Shown here in pieces: positions 36,068 through 46,785 of a stretch of DNA of 64,000 bases. The notes below the pieces were generated by a model, which ran no database searches, had not been told where the DNA came from, and worked only from the letters and a program-made list of their open reading frames with translations. The stretch is taken from positions 1 to 64,000 of the forward strand of contig JAIWNE010000052.1 in assembly GCA_025331445.1 (NCBI GenBank). Direction: 5' to 3'. Source of the stretch: Blakeslea trispora (taxonomy: Eukaryota > Mucoromycota > Mucoromycetes > Mucorales > Choanephoraceae). Positions within the stretch are counted from its first letter, which is position 1; the number at the start of each line of letters is the position of its first letter. Position numbers and translations under genes: made by a program.

Positions 36068-36366
36068 ATTGTTAGATGAACGAAGAAGTTGAGAGAGGGA
36101 TTCACTATAAGTGCCAATGGGTTGCACTTTAGAACTCTTGAGAGCTGGGTCTGGTTCTCACTAGGATCTCCGACTTGCGACTCGAAATTGCACTTGGGCT
36201 ACCGGACAACCAAATCTTTAGCTGATTGGCCATTGACTTGAGGTCTTTTTTTTTTTTCTTTTAATACATATTCTTCTATACAGTTTCATTTTCTCTTCTA
36301 ATCAAGCCCCCTTTTCTTTTTCTTGTTTTTTGTTTACTTTTTCTCATAAAAATAACATATTAGAAC
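36068..36366. promoter_or_regulatory. divergent upstream region RPS26 / THP3-like gene
   Basis: 299 bp between two divergent starts. The part 36110-36240 is visibly richer in G+C than its surroundings (for example around ctccgacttgcgactcg) and may hold the RPS26 promoter elements. No defined motif or RNA gene was recognised. Confidence 0.4.
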
Positions 36367-38218
36367 ATGAGCAAAAAGCAGCCTCAATATATACCTGTGA
36401 AAGTAGGAAACAAGAAGAAATCAACGGCAGTCAACCAAACGTCAAGTATTAAACCAGGAACGACAAAGACAGCTGTTGTAGAACAACCTCTTCCACCCTC
36501 ACTTCAGTAAGTGATTTTTTCCTCGGAAAAATAAACATGAATTGACCCTATAAAGCGTCTCGAGTTAAAAAAAAAGATTTGATTCCATGTAAATAGAGAA
36601 TACGTTCAACATGCTATGGAGAATTGCTTGCCCGAGAGTAAATCACTTGTTGAAATACAGCTTAAAAAGATAATCACACAAGCTAAAAACACAAATATGC
36701 TGAATGTAATTGACTGGAACGAAAGAGACTTGCCTAGGTAAAACAAAAGAATAGGAAAAAAAAATGAAAGGTTATTTTCTAAGTCATTTTTTTTATTACT
36801 TTTCTAGTGCCTGCATTAATACCAAAAATCCAAACTCATTTGAACTCTTTCATAAACAGTATTATTGACATGTTCCATTTGTCTTTTCATTTAAGCTGAC
36901 ATATTCATTTCTTCTATTCTTAGGCCATCAACCATTGTTTCAAAGCTAGGCAACATTGAGCTGACTCCAGCAGAAGAAAAGAGACGACAATTAAGAACAT
37001 TGCGATTTCAGAATGATGCAGTCACGCCACCACCATCAAAGAAAAAGAAAAAAAACTTTACACCTATTGTTTGGGACAATAACGAAAATGACTTGAATCA
37101 AGCAATCATAGGCACCAGCGTTAGTTTGGAAAAACCTTACTTTCGTCTTACTTCTGTATGTACAATACATTCACAAAAGAAGAATTGGAGATGTGAATCA
37201 TATCTTATTTATCTAGGCTGCTGATCCAGCTACTGTTCGACCTTTAAATGTCTTGAAGAAGGCTTACAAAATGTTGCGTACAAAATGGAAGACAGAGGCT
37301 AATTACTCTTATATTTGTGAACAGTTCAAATCGATGAGACAGGACTTGACTGTAAGTTTCTATTTTCGATTATTATTATTTTTTTTGGAAACAATTTGAT
37401 TGATCCGATAAACAGGTTCAATGTATTCGGAATGAATTTACTGTCATTGTGTATGAGACTCATGCTCGAATTGCACTTGAGAAAGTAAGACAGACATATG
37501 CTTTGCTCAAGAAGTGGCAAAAAGATAACAGGTCCTCTATAGGGTGATATTGGAGAATACAACCAATGCCAAACGCAATTGAAATATCTTTATGAACAGG
37601 GCATACCTGGATGTGAGGATGAATTTACAGCTTACAGGATTTTGTATTTAATTTTCTCTCAGAATCAATCAGGTAAGCAGAAACTTGAACAAACAGGCGT
37701 AATGATGTCAACTTATCTTCCTATGCACAAACAAAGACATCAATGCCATGCTGGAAGAGATGTGTGATATTGGGCTGGAAAATCATGCAAGCTGTGTTCA
37801 GCATGCATTAATGGTGCGTACCTCATTGGCCAAAGGAAATTATCATAAATTCTTTCAACTTTATGAAGAAGCACCTAACATGGGTGGCTATCTGCTGGAT
37901 CAATTTGCTGGACGAGTGCGTATCGATGCTCTCTTGGTCATTTGTAAAGCGTAAGTTACAGAAACGAGTTGAGATATTTTTTTTTTTTTAGTAAATCATC
38001 ACTCTAGCTATAAATTAGGTGTGCCATTATCTTATGTTGCACAGGAACTTTCATTCAAGAGCATAAAAAAATTAGTGCATTTCTTAAGAGAGCACGGTAT
38101 TCGAGTTATACCCAGCAAAGACAAAAGCGCGCCTTTATTCGATACTAAATCTGCACTGCCCATTTTGATGGCACAAAGCAAAAGTTATAATAAAGTAGAC
38201 ATTAAGGGACAAATCTAA
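36367..38218 (+). CDS. THP3: SAC3/GANP/THP3-family protein (THP3/LENG8-like)
   Basis: Exons 36367-36506, 36597-36737, 36924-37155, 37217-37351, 37416-37484, 37543-37672, 37737-37950 and 38008-38218 give 423 aa. The N-terminus is basic and disordered. The conserved SAC3/GANP region spans about residue 170 to the end: [86 protein letters not shown] and a C-terminal winged helix ([19 protein letters not shown]). The short form without FG repeats fits yeast Thp3 and human LENG8 rather than Sac3; those act with Csn12 in transcription elongation and splicing. The 186-nt intron 36738-36923 is longer than usual and might hide an extra small exon. Confidence 0.9.
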
Positions 38219-38360
38219 AACTGAAAGACCAGTCAATTCATCGTCACACATAAAACCAATTTTGCCCCCCAATTTACTTTTTTTTTTTTTATATATAATT
38301 TTTCGGCTTTTTCTTTTTTTTTTTTTTTAATTTCGTGCATAACTTTCCTCTATATCTATC

Positions 38361-40013
38361 ATGGCAGAGAAAAAAGAGAAAGCGATAGTGACAGATACAT
38401 CAACTGTAAAAGAAACCGTCTCTGAAGAGACCACAACTATTCTTGATGAACCTATTTGTAAAGTACTTGCTTTGGAAAAGAAAATAAATCATCATATCTT
38501 AATACTGAAATGATTGCAGTTCACCCACACACGTTGACAGCGCTTGTTGTCTTACTGGCACTTATGTTTTATGCTGCCACTAGATCAAATTATGAAGATA
38601 CAGCTGATAATATCAAGTTGGGCTTATTGGCTGCTGTCGCTTGTTTCGTGTTTATTGGTATGCTTCAATTCCCAGATGGTCCCTTTGTTCGTCCAAGCAA
38701 GCCTATCTGGAGAGCTGTTCTTAGTCTGAGTGTGCTATATCAATTGTTCCTCGTCTTTTTGTTGTTTTTGGTACAGAGACCACACTCATTTTTATTGATT
38801 TTTATGCTTTGTTTATATGATCTGTTCAAAACAATAACTTTTTTTTTGTATAAATTTAGAACAAAGATGATGCACGTTACTTTATGACGTACTTTGATTC
38901 CAGTTTGGGTGTGTTATTGCCTGAAAGATCTTATGCTGATGCTTGCGTGCTAACATGGGAAAACATCAAGGTAATTTTGAAAGAGCAATCACAGAAAGGA
39001 CTTTTAAATTGATGACACTTTTAAAGAACCAAATGGATGTCTTTGTTTTAGCACACGCTCTTGGATGGTTTGGTAAGGCTTTGATTCTTCGTGACTATTA
39101 CTTTTGTTGGATCATTTCTGTTGCTTTCGAACTATGCGAATACTCTTTGCAACACCAGCTGAACAATTTCGCTGAATGTTGGTGGGATCATGTAAGACCT
39201 TGAAAATTCTTATTAAATCATTATGACACTAAGCGAAAAAAAAATTATTATTGTTATAGTGGATTCTTGATGTATTGATCTGCAATTGGCTTGGTATTGC
39301 AGTTGGCATGAGATTCTGTCAATATTTCTCTGTCAAGGTATTAGAGCAATGACTCGCCATCTTGATTCAATCAACTCACCCACTCTGTTTATAGCAATAC
39401 TCTTGGGTTGGATTTAAGCAGATCAAGACAATTCGTGGCAAAGCAAAGCGTGCAGTTCAACAATTCACACCTCGCGAATGGACTCGATATGAATGGAAGA
39501 CCACAAGCTCACCCAAGAATTATTTCGGTACATGTCTTTTGTTGATTGTGGTAAGTAAAGAAAAATAGATGACATGAAGGCCTTGTAAAGAAAAAAAAAA
39601 AGGATTTACTCATGCACTGCCTTTTCCAGTTCTTGCAATGTGAATTGAATTGCTTCTACCTTAAATACCTCCTTTGGGTTCCACCAGAACACCCTCTCAA
39701 CACCTACCGCTTGATTCTTTTGTTTTTGTTTGCTCTTCCTGCTACTAGAGAATTATATCAATATCTCTCAGACAATACAACTCTGCGAATGGGCGCACAT
39801 GCTTGGTTGTTGATCTTTAACATCATGACCGAAACCTTGATCTGTCTCAAGTTTGCCGAGAACGAGTTCCATACACCTGCTCCCTTGGTTGTCAAGGTTG
39901 GATGGTCTATTGCTTTTACAGTTGCTTTTATCATCTTTCCTATTTGGAGATTTGTTCTTTATCCTGCCAAACAGCTGGATGGTGAGCAAGTTGTCACCAA
40001 GAAAAATGAGTAA
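38361..40013 (+). CDS. base-exchange phosphatidylserine synthase (PTDSS type)
   Basis: Exons 38361-38457, 38520-38770, 38860-38970, 39027-39191, 39260-39337, 39395-39550 and 39630-40013 give 413 aa. It is a multipass ER membrane protein with hydrophobic helices at [60 protein letters not shown] and [17 protein letters not shown]. The signature [20 protein letters not shown] matches the FAECWWD motif of metazoan PSS1/PSS2, which exchange serine for the head group of phosphatidylcholine or -ethanolamine. This differs from the CDP-diacylglycerol-dependent CHO1 enzyme of yeasts. The frame is continuous and the gene looks functional. Confidence 0.93.
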
Positions 40014-42661
40014 ACTGTACTTTAGTATTGAAATTCATCTCTATTAAAACAAATAACAAATATATAGACAAGTCTCTCTTTATTACTATTCATATCACCT
40101 GTCTTTGTACACCTTAACTGCCTCTTACTCTTTTCTCTATTCCTTTTTATACATATGAGGTTTTGGTCTCTATATAGAGTGGACAAAATTTTCAATTGTC
40201 GTATAAACTCATACAGGTCATAATGATTCTATGTTGGCTTTTATATTGTAATGTCTCTTAAATGGAAATATTGCAAAGTGGTCAATTCTGTCAATTCTTG
40301 GTACTAGATTCAGATTGAAGAGCTTATGGCCAATGATGGAAAACCAACAAGCCTACCAAAGTACATCAGTTAGACAGTGTGTTGTTAAATAAATAAATGA
40401 TACAAAGGATACCTTTAGCCAAGAGATTGAGAAACATGGGATCATCTACCCCAAGATACAACTGGTTATCTGCAGAGCTCTTCATTTGTTTCGTGAGCTT
40501 TGTAGACATGAAGTCAGGATTCATACCATCATTCATTGCCTTATCTTCACTATATATGAACAAAGCAGACATTAGTTAGCGTCTAGAATAGACACGATAG
40601 AACATATACTTATTAGGCCTAGCCAATATCTTTTGTAGAGCCATTCAAAAGGATTTGGCTTATCAAACTTGGATATTAAACAGTTGTGTTTAGATATGAC
40701 CGGACTTGCCTTTTTACACAAATAAGGGTGAGATAATGAGAGAAAGAGAGCTGTATAGAGCATAGATGTTGTCAATTTGCATAATAAAATAATAACAAAA
40801 ACGAGAGATAGAAAAAAAAAGTATTTCTTTTCCATCTTGCATAATCAAATATATGTCTTTTTGATGACAACTGGTATGAACTGGTTTGGTTGTTGTCACT
40901 GATCCACCATAGGGATCGAACCCGTTCATTTCAAGACAGACAAGATCATGAGCTCGTTTTACTGTAATGATAAGAAACAGGATTGGTATGCACCACTTTG
41001 AACAATATGTTCTTGCCAAGCAATCACTGTAGAGTCTCAATTTGATAAGTTGTCAACTGCAAGCTTTTCTCATTGATTGGATTATTGTCCTAAAAAATAG
41101 GACAGATAAAGATGTTTTATTATGAATAAAAGAGGTTGTGGGCTGACTTAAGTATGGCCTTAACCCTAGATAACAGAAAGTACCACTGCTACTATTTTCA
41201 TGGCAGTGAAAGACAATAAACTCATAGAACATATCCCTCTGATGAGAAACCGCAAAAGAGCAATGTAAAGGGGGGCCAAAAAAAAAGCAGAAGAGGAAAC
41301 AAGAAACATATAATCTCTATTCCCTAAAGAAACACCCTCTTGGAAAGAATCAGGTTACGCAATTAGAAACCTTTGCAGTTTGTCCTTAATTTTGTAAGCT
41401 TTTGTATAAAGACATTTGTTGAATAAAAGAAAGACTTTACTTCGTGAACGTTTTATTTCAAAGAGGTTGAAATAGTTGAATGATATGATTGAACAATCTT
41501 TTTCAAAGTGTTATTTCAATGCTCAAAAGAAGCATTATTTTTTGTCTTGATTCATTTGGTCAGCAAATTTCATTGTTTTTCTGAATTGATAAACAAGCGA
41601 CTCTTATTAGAAATGATCAATCACTAACATTTCTAAAAAATAAAAGATTGATAAAAGAAAAAAGCCATCCAAGAGCCAAACTAATGCTCATTCCACTTCC
41701 TTTTGTTTGTAAGAGAGAGAAGGGATATTCTTTTATCTTGTTATGCCAATGTTGATCGAGGAAATAGAACTTTCTAAAATCGAAAGTGATATCCTTATAT
41801 CTAGTATTTGCATACCAAACTTGGATACTGAGAGAGCTGTAAATCGATTCAACAATAAACAATGATATACCTCTCTTAATTGGATAGACTAACTGATCAA
41901 GCATAGAAGAAATACAAGACAGCATGATGTCTGTACGTGAAAGCAAACACAAAGAGATTTCCGCCCTTTACTACTGAATGCATAGTTTAGTATCTTCTTT
42001 CTCGAATCTGACAGAATGATTTTTTTTTATCATGCTTTTCATTTAATTTGTCTATTTTATTCAAAAGAAAAAAAAGGTGCCATAAATGAAGTGACTCTTT
42101 AGACTTTAAGAAATCTTCCTCCTTCTTTGTCCTCCTCTCCCTTTTCTGCCCAACTCCTTCAAATTCAAGGCACATAAAATGAAAACAGTGATGTCAGTTG
42201 TATAAATGAAAACTAGGATCGTTTTCAAGCAAAAAAAAAAAAAAAGAAAATGGATGAAAGGAATGTTATTAAAGCAAAGAAGTTTTAGGGATTGTTTGTG
42301 TGTGTATATGTGATTTGACAACTAGGTGATAATAAGACAAGAGAGGGATTTCACATTAGCAATGTAATAAAACCTTATTATTTATGGTTATCTTGAATTA
42401 ATTTTGACAAACAACGTATGTGAAAGGAAGCTATCTCTAAGCATAGTAGTGTTTAATCATGAACTCCTCTTTTTTTTGTTTTACTTTTCTTTTGATGCCT
42501 TCTCCTAACATATTACCCTTCACTTTAGATATGAATGTATAGAAACAATGTATTCTTTCTATCAATGTGTTCAATCTCTTTTTCTTGTCTGTATATAAAG
42601 ACGGTAATATTTCTTTCTTTTAAATCCTTACTCTCTCTTTTTATAACTTATAACCACAGCT
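40014..42661. other. 2.6-kb intergenic stretch with gene fragments
   Basis: Contains the nuclease-family fragment at 40413-40555 (listed separately) and a minus-strand frame at 41040-40714 with AHDLVCLEMNGFDPYG, which looks protein-like but could not be spliced into a gene. From 41050 to 42660 nothing was recognised. Confidence 0.5.
40413..40555 (-). pseudogene. exon-like fragment related to the PD-(D/E)XK gene at 52.5-54.1 kb
   Basis: The translation contains KSSADNQLYLGVDDPMFL followed by NLLAKG and a GT donor in the phase-1 position. The intact gene has GSIDAQLYSGVEIPTSL followed by GLLVEG, with the donor at the same codon position. The downstream exon here quickly meets a stop, and the catalytic exon was not found, so I read this as a decayed or partial relative. 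Confidence 0.5.
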
Positions 42662-43329
42662 ATGTATTTATCTTTGTTTGATATTGCTGTTGTCATAACT
42701 GCTCTTCTTGGTAAGCAATGCTTTTTATGTTTGTTGCTTTGTCGATTTTGATTTCTAAAAATCATATAGTGTCTGACATAACAGCTGCAGGTGCTGTTAC
42801 TGGAAGCATTAGCCAAGGGTCATCTAGTGTTTCACCATCTTTACCAAGAGCAAGCCCTATCGCTATACCTATACCCGAGAAATCCAACTACATCTCAAGA
42901 ACTCCGCAACCCAGTATGCAAGCAGGTGGATCAAGTCCATTTGAACCCTCTAATTTTGGTACCAGTGGTAGTTTGGCAGCTGCTAATGAACCTACATGTA
43001 CAGAAGCCGTAGACAATATACTTAAAAACATAGACCAGATACAATCCGTTTCTTACGGACTTGCTAATACAAATAGAATAATTCAAATGATCAATCAAGC
43101 GGAAGATCGCATCATGCCGGCTCGCTCTGCCTGTTGCTTATTCAACTTTGATAGTGAGTTTGCCAAAAAAGAAAATGCAAAACAAGTTGAGCGCATGGAA
43201 GACTTTGTTGACGATCTCAAAGATATGTTTAAAGAATCTCAGGGCAGCTTGCACAGTAGATACAATCCATATTATAGACTTAACAGCCTTGGCTCTTCTT
43301 TGCATAACTTGAAGGATTGTATTGATTAG
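42662..43329 (+). CDS. small secreted protein, function unknown
   Basis: Exons 42662-42710 and 42770-43329 give 202 aa. The N-terminus MYLSLFDIAVVITALLVSDI is a probable signal peptide. A Ser/Pro-rich segment of about 70 residues follows (SISQGSSSVSPSLPRASPI), then a helical domain with four cysteines (PTCTEAVDNIL, SACCLF, LKDCID at the C-terminus), compatible with disulfides. No transmembrane segment follows the signal. No family recognised; a cell-wall or secreted role is inferred only from the signal peptide. The next gene downstream on the same strand is also a secretory-pathway protein. Confidence 0.75.
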
Positions 43330-43441
43330 ATTTAAACCCCCATTTTAAAATAAAAAAAATCAAGCCACAAGCTGTTTATAAGGTGCATAAACCGAGATTG
43401 CTTTTTTTTTTCCTATAACTTTTTATGCCTAGTAAACACAT

Positions 43442-44340
43442 ATGATACAAAGATTATGTATACTTTATCTTTTCTTGTTACTGCATTGTGTTTCTTCATA
43501 CCCTAGTGCACCGGGAACTGTAACAATCAATACATATCATGCTTTCTTTCAATTAATATGAATGAGTATTATAGTGCAATATGAACAAGATGGCAACATT
43601 AGGGCATGGTCCGTCCAAATCAACTTGTCCTGATTGCTACGGAGTCAACATCACTACAGATTCACCTTCACTTGTCAACATTCATCTGACAGGACGAAAT
43701 GCCTATCAAGGCATTGTTCTTTTGGTCAAGGATGCCCATACCAACAAGACAGTCGGTGAGTTTCAAGATTTCGATGAAAACTTGTTTACTTCAGTTGCAT
43801 GCGATGACGATGAAGATGAAGAAGATCAGATTGAACCAGACAGTTTAGCTGTCTTGGGGCATATTGACCCGAAATTAAAAGGATGGCCAGTGAATGTTGG
43901 TTGGAATATGGAAGCAGTAAAGCCAATTACACGGTTAAAGCTACAAGGCATGATTGTAGTAAGTGGCATATTTCTCTTCTTAAATCAGATACTGATGCCA
44001 AGGGTAGATTGACTATGATAATTTCCATCTTTTGCCAGAAACTTTCTTTAAAATCAAACGAACTATTATGCCTACAAAGACAGCAACAACAAAGATTGAA
44101 CAGACTACGGTTGTACACGAAGAAACAGTAACTGCAACAGAGACAGTAATTGAGATTGAGCATCCAGGCACAATGGTGAAACAGCCATCAAATGAATTGT
44201 TCACTTGGGTCTTTTTGGTGTGTCTCTTTTTCTATTTTGGCATGTCATTGTGCTATCAACAGCTTGTCAAAAGACGATCGACTCAAAAGATACTACCGGA
44301 TGAAATCAATTTGGTTGCTACCAATCTCAAAAATGTATAA
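43442..44340 (+). CDS. type I membrane protein with reeler-like lumenal domain (tentative)
   Basis: Exons 43442-43519, 43575-43958 and 44008-44340 give 264 aa. Signal peptide: MIQRLCILYLFLLLHCVSSY. The lumenal part has NKMATLGHGPSKSTCPDCYG, then beta-rich VNIHLTGRNAYQGIVLLVKD and VGEFQDFDENLF, resembling the reelin-domain pattern (Cys pair, then R-x-F/Y-x-G). An acidic loop (DDDEDEEDQ) and a Thr-rich stalk (PTKTATTKIEQTTVVHEETV) lead to one membrane helix (LFTWVFLVCLFFYFGMSL) and a basic cytosolic tail. The start at 43442 was chosen because the nearer ATG at 43456 gives an early stop while this frame yields a good signal peptide. The family name is uncertain. Confidence 0.7.
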
Positions 44341-44754
44341 TATCCTCCATCTCTCATGATAGACTAATTCTCGCTTAATGAAAAAAACATCAAAAGATTT
44401 CATATAAAGACACTCAACTCAGTTTCGCAAAAGAAAAAACTTAAATATGGTATGAGAAAGAGGAGGGGAAAGAATGAGATAAACAGCAGCATAATCACAA
44501 AACAAATAAAAAAAAAGACACTCAAAGTGAAGCTGTCTCTATCTAGTACTAATAGATGTTTTCTTTTCCCCTCTTGCTCTTTTCCCAGCCATAGATAATG
44601 ATACTGTGCTATTATGAAATAACGACAGGTGCTTTGCAAAACTGAGATGAATAACAAGAGTTAAGCATCATTCTAAAATATGTGCAAGTGAAGTGCGCAT
44701 TTGTTTATTGTTTGCAAAGGTTCATATCTGGGGAGGCAGAAAAGCGAAAGAAGC
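44341..44754. other. intergenic, convergent 3' flanks
   Basis: Lies between the stop codons of the membrane protein and RPS9. AT-rich; nothing recognised. Confidence 0.5.
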
Positions 44755-45321
44755 TTATTCTTCATCTTCTTCAGCATCACCACCGGCAGCAGCAGCAGCT
44801 CTCTTTCTCTTGACACGACCGGGACGACCACCACCAAGAGGAGAAGTTAAGGCAAAGTCGATGTGCTTTTGGGATTCCAAACGGACAATGAAAGAGGGAA
44901 CATTGACGATTTGCTTACCGACACGAATGTGACGTTGACGGATCAAGACACGGGCGTGGTGGATGGACTTGGCAAGACCCAACTTGAAGACTTGGGTTTG
45001 GAGACGACGTTCCAAGAAATCTTCGATCTTAAGAGCCAAGACGTAATCGAGCTTCATACGGGATTCATCAAGGACACCGATACGCAAAAGACGACGGATC
45101 AAGGCGTTACCTTCGAAGAGACGACGAGGGTCCTTTTCATCGAGCTTCAAAAGTTCACGAGCAGCACGACGAATCTTGGAAAGAGTCAAACCGACTCTCC
45201 AGATTTCCTTCTTGTTCTTGAGACCGAACTCACCGATCAACTTGAGTTCTTGATCGAGACGAGCGGATTCGAAAGGACGCTTAGGGACCTTGGAAGTCTT
45301 GCTGTAGGTTCTACCAGGCAT
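44755..45321 (-). CDS. RPS9: 40S ribosomal protein S9
   Basis: A single exon of 188 aa from [19 protein letters not shown] to a Glu/Asp-rich tail. It is the uS4 family. The S4 RNA-binding region is [20 protein letters not shown], then [36 protein letters not shown] and [20 protein letters not shown] are conserved blocks. The frame stays open 32 codons upstream, but MPGR matches the known N-terminus, so the start is placed at 45321. The coding region has no intron, unlike RPS26 and RPL21 nearby. The protein binds 18S rRNA early in small-subunit assembly. Confidence 0.96.
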   Translation of the reverse strand: MPGRTYSKTSKVPKRPFESARLDQELKLIGEFGLKNKKEIWRVGLTLSKIRRAARELLKLDEKDPRRLFEGNALIRRLLRIGVLDESRMKLDYVLALKIEDFLERRLQTQVFKLGLAKSIHHARVLIRQRHIRVGKQIVNVPSFIVRLESQKHIDFALTSPLGGGRPGRVKRKRAAAAAGGDAEEDEE

Positions 45322-45945
45322 ACTTGTAAAGTTAAAAGAGAAGGAAACAAGAAAATTGCCAGGTGCGCTCTCATTTTTAAAGATTTGAAAAAATTTATTA
45401 TAATAAACCGGTAACAAAATTCCACCGCAACACTGTAGAAAGGAAAAATAATGTGAAAATTTTTTCCTTTTCTCGATCTTTTGATTGGCTGAGATAAGCC
45501 ACTAAGTGGAAGACATCCTTAAAGGGAGCTCACAGCATATCATATCCATTTGGGTGGAATAGGCAGATTGTATTAATCACTTGCATAGTTTAATAGCCTA
45601 TGCATTAAAAAAATGACCAAAAAAAAAAAGAAAGATAGAAAATCAACCCTACTTGAGTGTAGACTAGCATAAGAAAAACATGCATTTGTAGTTTATTTCA
45701 TTTTTTTTTTTGTTAGTTATTCTTCACTTTTTCCAATTTATCATATCATTTATCGTCTTTCTTTTTTTTTATACACTTGACCTTCAGGTACAATGGCCTT
45801 TAAACTTTGGCAGAAAAAAAAAAGGCTTTTGGAAAAAATGACGGCTAAGCCACTTCAATTTTTTTTCTTTTCCAGCTTGCTATAATAATAATTTTTTTCC
45901 CTCCAAAGGCTTTTTTCGGTCTCTTTCCATACCACTTCGTACAAG
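45322..45945. promoter_or_regulatory. divergent upstream region RPS9 / RPL21
   Basis: 624 bp between two divergent ribosomal protein genes, with several poly-T/poly-A runs (for example 45700-45712, 45762-45770, 45815-45822). It plausibly carries both promoters; no specific motif is claimed. Confidence 0.4.
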
Positions 45946-46785
45946 ATGCCTCACTCGTTCGGTCGTAAGTAGAAACAGGCCATCTTGTTAGTTTTTTCTT
46001 TTTTGTTTTGCTTTATTAGGAAACGACAAAGAAAAACAACGCCATGACAACAAAAAGATGTTTACTAATTGACCTCACTAGTTCGCGCTCGTACCCGTCA
46101 CATGTTCTCTCGTAACTTCAGAGAACATGGTGCCATCCCTCTCTCTACCTACTTGAAGACCTACAAGGTTGGTGACATCGTCGACATCAAGGCCAACGCT
46201 GCTGTTCAAAAGGGTATGCCCCACAAGTTCTACCACGGGTAAATATTCATAAAAATTTTTTTTTATCTTGTGTGTCAAGAAAAGGAGAGAATGAGAGGGG
46301 GAAAAGTAAAAAAAAAATTAGCAGCATTTTTCAACCATCATTTGCTTATAAACGATTATGAAACGAGCGAGAGAAAAAAAAAACGAAAACAACCAAGATA
46401 CAACAAATTAACTGATTTTTGATAGTCGTACTGGTGTCATCTACAACGTCACCAAGACCTCCGTTGGTGTCATTGTTCACAAGAAGGTCGGTAACCGCTT
46501 CATGGAAAAGCGTGTCAACATCCGTATTGAACACATCAAGCACTCCAAGTGTCGTCAAGAATTCTTGGACCGTGTCAAGGCCAATGCTCAAAAGAAGAAG
46601 GAAGCCAAGGAAGCCGGTGGTAAGTTTGATTTGACAGTCATTTAGGTCCAATCTCTTAACTCTTTTTTATAGTTTCTTTCAACTTGAAGAGACTTCCTGT
46701 TCAACCTCGTGAAGCTCGTCACGTTTCCACCAAGTTCAATGTTCCTCAAACCATTGCTCCTATTGCTTACGAAACCCTCTTGTAA
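45946..46785 (+). CDS. RPL21: 60S ribosomal protein L21
   Basis: Exons 45946-45964, 46082-46238, 46426-46619 and 46673-46785 give 160 aa, the usual eL21 length. The start [23 protein letters not shown] is followed by [60 protein letters not shown] and [20 protein letters not shown]. It is the SH3-like barrel protein of the large subunit. The first exon is only 19 nt, and introns 1 and 2 (117 and 187 nt) are longer than most here, as often in ribosomal protein genes. Confidence 0.95.

Noticed and set aside
36110..36240. G+C-richer block between RPS26 and the THP3-like gene considered as a structured RNA gene
   Set aside because: No 5S, tRNA, snRNA or snoRNA box pattern recognised; it fits a promoter region as well.
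40860..40990. gatcgaacccg on the plus strand looks like the B-box/T-loop of a tRNA on the minus strand
   Set aside because: The T stem has a mismatch and no matching acceptor 5' strand or A-box lies 70-90 nt upstream; the sequence reads better as a coding-like frame (EMNGFDPYG).
44863..45414. 183-codon plus-strand ORF
   Set aside because: Antisense shadow of RPS9; no domain and no intron logic.
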